Of a DNA stretch of 64,000 nucleotides, positions 56,260-64,000 are shown piece after piece (position 1 is the stretch's first letter; each line of letters opens with the position of its first letter). The DNA lies in NCBI GenBank assembly GCA_963556255.1, contig OY744604.1:95799980-95863979 (forward strand). The letters run 5' to 3'. Below the pieces are notes generated by a model. The model saw only the letters and a program-made list of their open reading frames with translations. It was not told the origin of the DNA and ran no database searches. The translations under genes and the position numbers were made by a program. The DNA is from Allolobophora icterica (lineage: Eukaryota; Annelida; Clitellata; Crassiclitellata; Lumbricidae).

Positions 56260-56504
56260 CGGTGCTTTTTTCTAGAAAAAAAGGTTCCGGAACGGAACAA
56301 TTATGGGCGTGCTAAAATCCCGTGAAAAACGGGATTGGGGGTTGGGAGGGGTCTCAATAAACACTGAAAACAGTTTTAAACATTGAAATTAAATTAATAT
56401 AACTAAATTATTGAATTTATTACTAAAATAAATAAATAATTTTTATTAGCTGAAAAAAGGTGTCGGAACGCCGTTCCGACTCGTTCCGGCTGAAAAAAGC
56501 ACTG
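56260..56504. mobile_element. hAT-type MITE, 245 bp
   Basis: Reverse-orientation relative of 44999-45255: CGGTGCTTTTTTCTAG at one end, GGCTGAAAAAAGCACTG at the other, with an 8-bp duplication CTTATACT / CCTATACT at 56252-56259 and 56505-56512. It lies in the 3' flank of gene E. Confidence 0.9.
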
Positions 56505-56509
56505 CCTAT

Positions 56510-58450
56510 ACTAGGCCTACTGCAAACATTGTATCGCTTTGTTCTGGTTTGTTAGGCATTACTCCTTCTACGAAAATAGAGTGGTTAAGGGCGGCGGTAG
56601 GGGGTACGGCGACTATATTGGGTATGTAGCTTTGGTTCGTTCTAGGTTTCACAGACTGTAATTTTCTCTTCTGCATGTTTGCACACTAAACATGAGCTGC
56701 ATGCATTACAAAGTTCTTTACACGGTTTGTCTTCTGTTCAATAATTTAAACCTAGTATAATATATATTTTTTGAGAAAAATTCATAAATCTAACATCAAC
56801 TTCTATATGAATCTAATAATTATTAACTTATATATGCAATCAGACTTTTAATCTCAATATCCCACAATTATACAAAGTCTCGAAACTTATGCAATACAAA
56901 CGTGGTTTCGAGGCTTACGTAATACAAACGTGGTTTCTGACTGGATGGGTTTATGCTTTACAATATTCCACAAGGTTAATCTAACCGATCACGAAATAAA
57001 TCCACAGAGATCGAATGGCAAAAGGAAGCACAGGGAAACCGCTTAATTCTTTGTAAAAGATAAGATAAGAATATTCTTTAATATACCAATTGCTATTTGC
57101 ATTTTGGTTAATTTACATGGTTATGATCAAACATAGCTTAATTACATGTTTGTGATCAAACATCATCAAAGCAGTTCACATATTATCCTTAAAACCGGAA
57201 GTCGGACTTCTGGGCTTAAATCTTAAGTCCAGAAATCGACGCATTACAAGACACTTAACGATTGAATCTTCTCGTTAGTTCTGTACGTAACTTTCTATCT
57301 CAACTTCCACTTACTTACGTGCACTCAAATCTCAGTCGATAATCCTTTCGTAACTTCCCAGGCTACTGACACATCATGATTGGTATCCATTTACGGGTCT
57401 CGACAAATCTGGACTGCTGTACTGTAACGGGGCTGGCGAATCAAGACTGTTGTACATCCACGGCGACAAACGAATCATGAGTGCAACTGGCGTTCGAAGC
57501 GACTCAACTTACAGGCAGACGCACAACGTTTTAGGCGGGAAATGGTACCAGTTGGCGGGAATGTGCTAAACTTGACGCGCAAAGAAGGTCGGCTTTTGGC
57601 GGGCAAAGTATGAGTCACTCTACGACCCCACACCTTCTCTACACGGTGCCTCATCAGCTTTACGGGCGCTATACAAATTAAACAATATTCAACAAAAAAT
57701 AGCAATTTCCAGTTATCTAAATAAATCTACTTGTGAGGACTTATAAGATCTCACAGTATTGCGCACTGGAATTTGATGTTCAGTTGTTTAAAGTACACTG
57801 CTTTCTTTTGATGAAAAGTTCCTCTCGAGAACAATACGAGGTTTCCTTCTTAAACAGAATGACGGAGATCTTGCAACTGATATCATTATTCGGTCTCATG
57901 ATAAAAGATGCTACGGCGTCAGTTCTCGTTGACATGCAGAAATTATAATCTTCAACTTGAAAAGTTCTCCATCGTTAATTAAAACTGAGCGTATAAGACC
58001 AGCTTTTAATTAAAGCTGCATCAGGTTCTAGGGGTCGTCCAGATATACAGATTTTGAAGAATAGCTGGTTTCTGGGAGTGGGAGATAAGAGAGGATAGGA
58101 TATAGAACAGACTCCTAGGTAAGCGTGAGGGAGCGCCTCTGTGAGTTAGCCTAAATAATGGGCGCTGTACAAGTGCTCTGATACATACATTCATTCAGAG
58201 GAGCTGGTGGCTTGCCTAAGCGGACAGCTGACTACTATGCAGATCTACTACAAACGTTCTGTCTCAGCGCAGACTAATCGCATGGCTTCGAAGAAGTTTA
58301 TCATAATAGCATGTCACTCACTCAGTATAGAATGTTTGCATAGTGACGTACCAGCCTCATTTGCATATGCCATATAAGGTAATCAACCATATTGGTTCAG
58401 TAACAAATGCTTGTTGACGTTGGATACGTAAGTGAACGGCGCTTATTATA
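56510..58450. other. 3' flank of gene E, no gene seen
   Basis: 57720-58300 matches the 3' flanks of A, C and D (AAAGTTCCTCTCGAGAACAA, GGTCGTCCAGATATA, GCGGACAGCTGACT). 56560-57720 contains sequence without a match in the window and no recognisable gene. Confidence 0.6.
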
Positions 58451-58460
58451 AAGGGTGGAA

Positions 58461-58655
58461 ATGGTTTTCTGTGTAATAGTTGGCTGCAGCAACTATTCGG
58501 AGAGGGATAAAGGGCCATTTTGTCAGCGTGAAGGCCCAGAAGAACGTGCCCGGAGCGAAGAACGCCGGCGACTTTGGCTAATTTGAGCTATAGCCAAAGA
58601 TGATCTAGCGGAAGCGAAATTGAAAGCTGAACGATCTGCTGGAAACATTTCGTGA
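58461..58655 (+). pseudogene. THAP zinc-finger domain remnant
   Basis: Starting at an ATG, the frame reads MVFCVIVGCSNYSERDKG, then EERRRLWLI, an in-frame TGA at 58584-58586, and AIAKDDLAEAKLKAER to a stop at 58653-58655. The C-x4-C pair, the GCSN context and the R-x-WL-x-AI-x-DD pattern are those of the N-terminal half of a THAP DNA-binding domain. The downstream C-x2-H pair is missing. THAP domains occur in host regulators and in P-element-type transposases. TTATAAAG lies just upstream at 58446-58453. Confidence 0.6.
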
Positions 58656-58689
58656 TAGGTATATACGGTACTCACAATGTACTAATGGT

Positions 58690-58905
58690 TTAACTGCTGT
58701 TATGGCAGTACTCTCTGTTGTTAGCTCCTCGGTCTGGGATGGCCTTCCTCTGGCGCTCTACCTGCTCTCCAGGGTCCATTCTTACAACGTGTCCTATTTC
58801 CATCTTTGGACTGCTCTCTTCAGGCGTGCTGGGATTGCGTCTGAGAAAAGTAGTTGCTTGAAGTGATACTATATAAATCTCCGTAATGAATGAATGAATT
58901 TTGAT
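58690..58905 (+). mobile_element. CR1-like LINE 3' end
   Basis: Encodes a short RT tail (SVWDGLPLALYLLSRVH, LFRRAGIASEKS), followed by GTGATACTATATAAATCTCC and (ATGA)n. Confidence 0.75.
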
Positions 58906-59554
58906 AAACTAGATTCTGTATATTAACAGCTGTAGTCTATTATCAACAGTATGTTTGCTGCCTATAATCATTTACTGTAAAGTGCTTACTCAGGATCTTT
59001 GGCAATGAACGAGAATTTGGGAGAAGCGGCTAACCCGGGTTTATCTGTATGATGGCAGTTAAAACGACATTGGTGTGTATAAATTATGAACGAGACATTA
59101 TGAGGAAATTATATTTGAAAATAGGAATTAGGGTAGGTGAGGACAAAAGGAATTCAATGACACCTGAGAGGAAATAAAAGAACAACAGAGATGGACATAA
59201 TAATGGTGGAAAGTGAGAGAAGGTGAGAACAATTAATAAAAAGAGAACCATGAACTGCCATCCTGTGGTTTGGGAAAAGGCAACGTGAAAACTGATCTCG
59301 TTCCAGTGACACATAACTATCCACACGACTATCTTTCCTTTAGATATTGTAAATAAATAATTATTGTAAACATGTAATTGCTAAACTTCACAACAACAAA
59401 CTGCAATGATTTTTTATAGTAAATATTGAAGATATTTGTACACTTCTGTGTACCATTCAAAATGTTAAAAGGCATTGGACCCATCGTAATTGCCAGTGAT
59501 TAAACTGATATGGGACAGGTGTAAGCCTTTCCTAAAAGCTCAGCCAAAACTAGT
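58906..59554. other. No gene seen
   Basis: No coding frame or element terminus recognised. Confidence 0.45.
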
Positions 59555-59836
59555 GTGAGAATTGTAGAAAAAATACGGGAGGGGGTTCTTTTTGATGAGT
59601 TTGATTCATGTAGAGTTGAGTGTTTCATCCGTATTTTACAAACGGAGACAATTCAAAAATGCAAGAGAAAGCTTAAACTCCATAAAGTGACGACATTGCC
59701 AAATTTATTAGCATACAATTTGCATGGTCACAAATCTCACAATAAACCAGACGATTACTTTATTAGTGTGGCGAAAAAGACAACTTCTTCTTTCTATGAT
59801 TCCAAACCCCGCTTATGGAACCAAGGTGGCGAATAA
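59555..59836 (+). CDS. Unassigned small ORF
   Basis: 93 residues, MRIVEKIREGVLFDEFDSCR ... KCKRKLKLHKVTTLPNLLAY ... NKPDDYFISVAKK. Composition is protein-like and the frame is open on both sides of the ATG for a few codons. No motif is recognised and no copy occurs elsewhere in the window. It could be an exon or a remnant of a retroelement. Low confidence. Confidence 0.25.
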   Translation: MRIVEKIREGVLFDEFDSCRVECFIRILQTETIQKCKRKLKLHKVTTLPNLLAYNLHGHKSHNKPDDYFISVAKKTTSSFYDSKPRLWNQGGE

Positions 59837-60404
59837 GAAAAGTCCTTGACTCTCTTTCTTCTCCTTTATCCAACCCCCGATTCTGGAATCAGTGTGGCGA
59901 AACACACAGGTAATGCGGGTGGTAATACTCCTCTCCTACTCTCTTCCTTGCATCCAACTTACCAGGGCCGAGTGACAAGGAAGGTAGGTTTCGCCAGGTG
60001 GAGTGATGATGATGATGTTCGTTAATGTCTGCTGGGTAAGGCCTTCGTGATATTCGGAGGACTTTCTTAAGGGCATCGATCGACACAAATAAACAAGATG
60101 GCGGCGACGAAGAAACAACTCAGTCTGTTCGAATATTCTATTGGAAAGTTCCTTCTTAACAAGGTTCACCTCCACAGTTCAAGTACATCACTGTCTGAGG
60201 CCATAAAGAACACTGGCAACGCCATTTAGGCCCTACTGCTATTCAACTAATCAGTCAGCGATTACAGAAAACTAATGGTGAAATTCACCAACCTTGCGAC
60301 ATAGCGTACAATCGTAAATCAGAGTAACGTCCTTTCGATCGCAACAGAAAACACTTCGTAAGTTCACCAGGCAACGCCGAAATCTAACCTTAACTTACGC
60401 CTAA
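59837..60404. other. No gene seen
   Basis: Contains GATGATGATGATG near 60005 and AACAAGATGGCGGCGACG near 60094, but no supported gene. It could belong to the 3' side of the retroelement that runs leftward from the window end. Confidence 0.35.
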
Positions 60405-60535
60405 ACTGCTACATATGAGCTCACTAACTAGCGACGGTTCTCCCAGCAGTCCAAATGCGCAACTCTCTTAAAATGCTACATATGAGCTCACACGCCAGCG
60501 ACAGTTCCCCTAGCCGTCAAAAGCACAACTCTCTT
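60405..60535. repeat. Two tandem units of ~65 bp
   Basis: Units share TGCTACATATGAGCTCAC, AGCGACGGTTCTCCCAG and CACAACTCTCTT in the same order, with scattered differences. Confidence 0.8.
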
Positions 60536-60555
60536 TCTTCACTCCCAAGGTCCTC

Positions 60556-60567
60556 TTTATATAGGCC
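60556..60567 (-). promoter_or_regulatory. TATA-like element on the minus strand
   Basis: The reverse complement reads CCTATATAAAGAGG, directly downstream (in minus orientation) of a GC-rich minisatellite and upstream of the tandem units at 60405-60535. This layout would fit the U3/R part of a long terminal repeat. No second LTR is in the window to confirm it. Confidence 0.35.
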
Positions 60568-60576
60568 TCGGACCCC

Positions 60577-60715
60577 CTAGGTACCTGTGCGGTACCCTAG
60601 GACCTGTGTGGACCCATGGGACCTGTGCGGTACATAGGTACCTGTGCGGTACATAGGTACCTGTGCGGACCCCTAGGACCTGTGCGGTACCTAGGTACCT
60701 CTGCGGTACCGCCTA
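60577..60715. repeat. Minisatellite, GGTACCTGTGCGGTACATA-type units of ~18-20 bp
   Basis: About seven imperfect units rich in GTACC palindromes and CTGTGCGG. Placed immediately next to a minus-strand TATA-like motif, so it may act as a tandem regulatory repeat. Confidence 0.85.
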
Positions 60716-61436
60716 GCCGCGCGCGCTTTCGCCGCAGGCCAATAAGCCAAATATATTTATGCACGGAAGATTGTATGTCCATTACTAAATATATACGAGC
60801 ATAGTTCATGCGCTTGCGAGTTCACTCAGTGCACCAACAGAAAGAGGGAATTTCCCTATTGAATTACGCTATATCCCTCAGCACTCAATAACCCGTAAAG
60901 CTTCACAATACAAACAAATGCTTAGTCTAGTCAGAACCGAAAAGAACAGCATAATTACAGGAGCGAAGCCCCAAATTCGCGACATATTCCTCCCACTTCG
61001 ATTTGAAGTGTCCTCACTTCACGTAAAAGAAAACTACATAACTGTGCAAAAGAAACTACCGTATTCAACGGTTCTCACAGATTACGGCCGCTATTGCCAA
61101 ACCGTTCTTGCTATCGACATAAGTACTTAACTAACCAAAATACCCTTAACAACCTAGAGTCAACAGCATAAAAATTGCCCCTTGCAATTAATCAAACCTT
61201 GTTCAAAATCTATCTATTATTCACAGATACACGCAAAATTGTATCTTTCTACAATAAGACCTGGGTTTCTTTAACTCAATTGTGCTAACTTAATTCAAAA
61301 TTAAAGATCACTCAAACCGAAGTGATGCTAGTTTCAACCAATCAACTTAACCTTTAAAGCGTCAAATTACACTTCCCAAAAACTGGTTTACTCTTAAGGT
61401 GGTAATATCCAACTTAACTATTATTTCTATTTAACC
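60716..61436. other. No gene seen
   Basis: A stretch of ordinary composition without a supported gene. Possibly LTR or 3' sequence of the neighbouring retroelement. Confidence 0.35.
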
Positions 61437-61805
61437 TCAAAAGTACAAAACATCGTCAACTCCCCACAGAACAACATTCTCGAATACCAATATTGGTCTC
61501 AGTGGAACAACAACAGGTGAAGAGAAATTCCCCCACTGGTATGGCCTCCAGATGGCTACACGGCGACCATCTGCCAACGAAGGTCTCAGAGTATCTGAGG
61601 TCAACCAATTCAAAGATGAGAACTCAAAATCTTCTAAGTCAAACAACGAAGATTGCTCATTGCAACCACTGTTCTCACAATTCAGAAATGGCGCTAGATC
61701 AATGGACTCTCGGCCATAGAAGAAGAGAGAGGATAGTTCAATGTCTTCTAAATCCTCAGGCAGAGGAGGTTGGCTTGACTCCCCTAAATTCATTCCATCC
61801 CTCAT
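61437..61805 (-). CDS. Acidic ORF with an internal repeat, unassigned
   Basis: 122 residues on the minus strand: MRDGMNLGESSQPPLPEDLE. Then two similar acidic-hydrophobic stretches, DLEDIELSSLFF and DLEDFEFSSLNW, resembling transcription-activation segments. The end is more hydrophobic (VPLRPILVFENVVLWGVDDV). A TATA-like CTATATAAATTGG lies about 70 bp upstream on the same strand. No family recognised. It may be a first exon or part of the adjacent retroelement's 3' region. Confidence 0.3.
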   Translation of the reverse strand: MRDGMNLGESSQPPLPEDLEDIELSSLFFYGRESIDLAPFLNCENSGCNEQSSLFDLEDFEFSSLNWLTSDTLRPSLADGRRVAIWRPYQWGNFSSPVVVPLRPILVFENVVLWGVDDVLYF

Positions 61806-61988
61806 GGTGAATCACCTAACGAAAACCACAAAAATGTAATTATTTACTCCTCAGAGATTTACCAATTTATATAGCGCCTTACCCTACCATCACGTCACAT
61901 GTCATGTCAACTAAACACCAGTCAATTCAACAACATTGCAACACAACAGAATCAACAATCAATAATGCACAGAAAAATGCACAGTGTC

Positions 61989-62205
61989 TCAGCTTCCGTC
62001 AACCCGCTGGCGACAAGAAAAACCCAGTTGCTTGCACTTTGCACACAAGCTCTGTCTATGAGTTTTGTTCGTCCCGCACACGTTTGGATCCTCATTTCTC
62101 AAAAGAGGTCGCTGTTGGTGAGAGTAAACGTTGATTCCGCATTTGCGACAGTCTTGTCCCCAATTCGCCCAACAGTTTCCGGATACCCACTTTCTTTTGC
62201 TTGAT
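61989..62205 (-). pseudogene. Second 3CxxC zinc-finger segment, out of frame
   Basis: In a frame different from the ORF just upstream, the minus strand reads SSKRKWVSGNCWANWGQDCR, KCGINVYSHQQRPLLR, then HRQSLCAKCKQLGFSCR and a TGA at 61989-61991. It repeats the central and C-terminal part of the 3CxxC finger encoded at 62205-62500 but lacks the first half. It is a partial tandem duplication of the domain, cut off from the main ORF by a frame change. Confidence 0.65.
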
Positions 62206-62716
62206 CAACACGACGACAATCCGAGCCAACCAGTTTGCAACGCTCACACAAATACTGGGGGTGAGCAAGACTCATCTCACCGTCAGCTTGAACTCGCTTT
62301 TCAAGAGGACGTTGTTTACGAGGGTAAACATTAACCCTGCATTTAACGCACTCCTGGCCCATGTTGGCCCAGCTGTTTCCGGACACCCAACATCGCAGAC
62401 AGTGTGGACATCTAAACTCTCCAAAACATCTGCTCAGACCTTGATACGGTGTAAGTCCTTTGTCTCGTTTCCGGGCCAAGGCACAATTCTGGATATAGTG
62501 TCCCAGGGTGAAACAAAGGTGGCAAAGGTAATTGTTAGGAGGTTTTTCAAAACGACCCACTATAGCGCGACTCTTCACCTCCCGAGCCAATAAGCTCGGC
62601 GACCCCAGAGTCTCTTCTGAAACGTCTTGAAAGACGACAGCAACAGCGGGAACCGTGCCCATCGGTGCGACGCCTCTCCCAAGAACTGGTTGTCGAAACG
62701 GAAAGTTCGGAAGCAT
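62099..62716 (-). CDS. ZCCHC24-like protein (CCHC knuckle plus 3CxxC zinc finger)
   Basis: 205 residues from MLPNFPFRQPVLGRG. A CCHC zinc knuckle (CHLCFTLGHYIQNC) is followed by LTPYQGLSRCFGEFRCPHC, CWVSGNSWANMGQECVKC and NVYPRKQRPLEK, and closed by HPQYLCERCKLVGSDCRR. This order and wording match the vertebrate protein ZCCHC24, as I recall it, and the related ZAR1-type 3CxxC fingers, which bind RNA. The last ~40 residues, from SGYPETVGRIGDK, are an out-of-frame reading of a second partial finger, so the true C-terminus probably differs. An acceptor-like TTTCTGTTGCAG lies about 45 bp upstream on the minus strand, so this may be a downstream exon. It lies 180 bp after the end of a gypsy pol fragment on the same strand, so capture by, or fusion with, a retroelement is possible. 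Confidence 0.6.
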   Translation of the reverse strand: MLPNFPFRQPVLGRGVAPMGTVPAVAVVFQDVSEETLGSPSLLAREVKSRAIVGRFEKPPNNYLCHLCFTLGHYIQNCALARKRDKGLTPYQGLSRCFGEFRCPHCLRCWVSGNSWANMGQECVKCRVNVYPRKQRPLEKRVQADGEMSLAHPQYLCERCKLVGSDCRRVDQAKESGYPETVGRIGDKTVANAESTFTLTNSDLF

Positions 62717-62897
62717 TGCTGCACGAGCTACAGTCAGAATTCAGACGCTCAGGAATTCAGCTCTGCAACAGAAAGCATTCGCAGATCAGCTCGGCTACGA
62801 GTGGTCGTAGTTCAATGTCAACACCCTCGACGCTAGAAGTTCCAACTCTAGCGACAGGAAAGGACCGCACCGCTCATACGGTCCAACGCTACCCCGG

Positions 62898-63980
62898 TTA
62901 CTGAAGGTAACGTGCAGGTCGACGAATACTTCGCTTAGGTCGACCGGCGTCCGCTTCATCACTTCCTGGTGGCGCAGGCGTATCTTCTTCACTTTCTTGT
63001 CCTTCTTCGCTACAGCACAATTTCAGTTTATCGACGTGAACAGTGAAGGGTCGAGAATTGGCTGATTTTCGTATGACATAATTCACAGCTCCGCGTTGTT
63101 CTATCACGACAAACGGGCCCGTATACATTCGGGTCCATTTCGGACTGCGTCCTTGACGGCGACGTGGCGTGAAGTAAAACACTTTATCGCCGGGCTTGAA
63201 TTCGGCCGGGCGAACACGCAAATCGTACGTGTGTCGGAGGCGTTCCGCTGCGATTTTCAGTCGTTCGCGTACCTGTCGATACGCCGTTTCCATGCGTTCC
63301 GCTAGTTCTTGAATGTAAGTCACGTACGATGCGGAATTGCTTTCGACATCCGGATGACGACCATAGACGAGGTCGATGGGCGCACGGGTCTCCCGACCGA
63401 ACAGGAGGAAGTTCGGGCTAAAACCCGTCGCTTTGTGCAGCGACCCCCGGTAGGCGGCGAGGACATGGGGCAGAACTTCGTCCCAATCCCTTTGATGGCT
63501 GCATATTATCTTCCCCAACATCGAATTCAAAGTCTTGTGACCCCGCTTGATCATCCCATTCCCATTGGGGCGATAGCTAGAGATCCTGACCTCGTCGATT
63601 CCCACTACCCTGCATAGCTCCCGAAACAAATGCCCGTTGAAATTTGTTCCCTGCCCTATAAGAACCTGCAAAGGGGCCCCGCACCTCACAATTACGGTCT
63701 CAACTAAAGCACGGACTACCGATGTCGCTTCTTGATTAGCCCACAAACGGCACTGCAGCATTAGTACCGTCCCAACAAACACCAGCAGAACTGGGAAAAT
63801 ATTTTCCTTAGACATTTTCTTCCCCTTCTGTCTCGCGGCTACCATGCTGTCTACATGCTCGACTACAGCAGTGCCATGCGGCAATGGCTGGCGTCTTAAG
63901 GGTTGGCGCACCTGGCGCGCATCTCCTGTATCTATCTTATGCTTGGTCACCGTCGTACGTCCAAGATCTCCTTCGGTCAT
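62898..63980 (-). pseudogene. Ty3/gypsy pol remnant: RT start fused to integrase
   Basis: An open 360-codon minus-strand frame running to near the window end. It begins with the sequence that opens gypsy RT (DLGRTTVTKHKIDTGDARQV). After about 45 residues it jumps to the integrase core (SVVRALVETVIVRCGAP...), so the RT body, RNase H and integrase zinc finger are deleted in frame. Integrase features remain: HVLAAYRGSLHKATGFSPNF, the GDKVFYF and TGPFVV region of the GPY/F C-terminus, ending RPARYLQ. Catalytic positions are replaced: LIGQGTNF where Asp precedes QG in active enzymes, and GMIKRGHKTL where Glu is expected. It is an inactive fragment unless domesticated. The 5' part lies outside the window. 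Confidence 0.85.
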
Positions 63981-64000
63981 CGAGAAAAAATCCCGGTATT

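Overview
This is eukaryotic, animal-type DNA. It is dense in non-LTR retrotransposons (mostly CR1-like 3' ends with the terminal motif GCGCTATATAAA and short tandem tails), hAT-type DNA transposons and MITEs, a tRNA-like SINE, a Ty3/gypsy remnant and long (TG)n and (ATGT)n microsatellites. The repeat style and the gene family suggest an invertebrate, probably marine. I cannot name the phylum from this window alone, and nothing in it looks bacterial or viral.

The organising feature is a same-strand array of five copies of one large, apparently intronless coding unit of about 930 codons: A 4761-7572, B 12218-14887, C 21425-24208, D 40921-43712 and E 53220-56014. The first ~350 residues are a Mab-21 / cGAS-like nucleotidyltransferase (GS...DLD or DID active-site signature, then the Mab-21 helical half with WCPRWP, QWRLSFSVAE, TYHLKTLMLW and NYFIPEANLF). 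The last ~550 residues are an alpha-helical region with TPR-like stretches that I cannot assign. Only C is open throughout. A and E each carry one single-base frameshift, D a frameshift plus two stops, and B many lesions. Copies A, B, C and E share an upstream block that reads as a TATA-type promoter, a short 5' exon with a GTAAGT-like donor, and an acceptor immediately before the start codon. D has lost this block to nested transposons.

Layout. 1-2.2 kb: LINE fragments, one with a 5' inversion. 2.2-8.4 kb and 18.6-25.1 kb: a segmental duplication carrying genes A and C. 8.4-18.5 kb: gene B between LINE, hAT and tandem-repeat sequence. 25-31 kb: microsatellites, a foldback-like element and gene-poor shared flank. 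31-38 kb: an unassigned minus-strand ORF pair, a SINE, a decayed DNA transposase interrupted by a second foldback-like element, and a SINE/LINE chimera. 38-41 kb: a hAT element and a LINE next to gene D. 44-53 kb: CR1 fragments, MITEs and shared flank. 53-56.5 kb: gene E. 58-60 kb: a THAP-domain remnant and a small unassigned ORF. 60.4-64 kb: a minus-strand region with a minisatellite and TATA-like motif, an acidic ORF, a ZCCHC24-like zinc-finger ORF with a partly duplicated domain, and an internally deleted gypsy pol.

The genes do not form an operon. The window reads as a birth-and-death cluster of candidate innate-immune nucleotidyltransferases (cGAS-like receptors) spread by duplication of a larger unit that includes flanking non-coding modules. 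Mobile elements then interrupted it at different times, and their presence or absence gives a rough history: the A/C split is the most recent.
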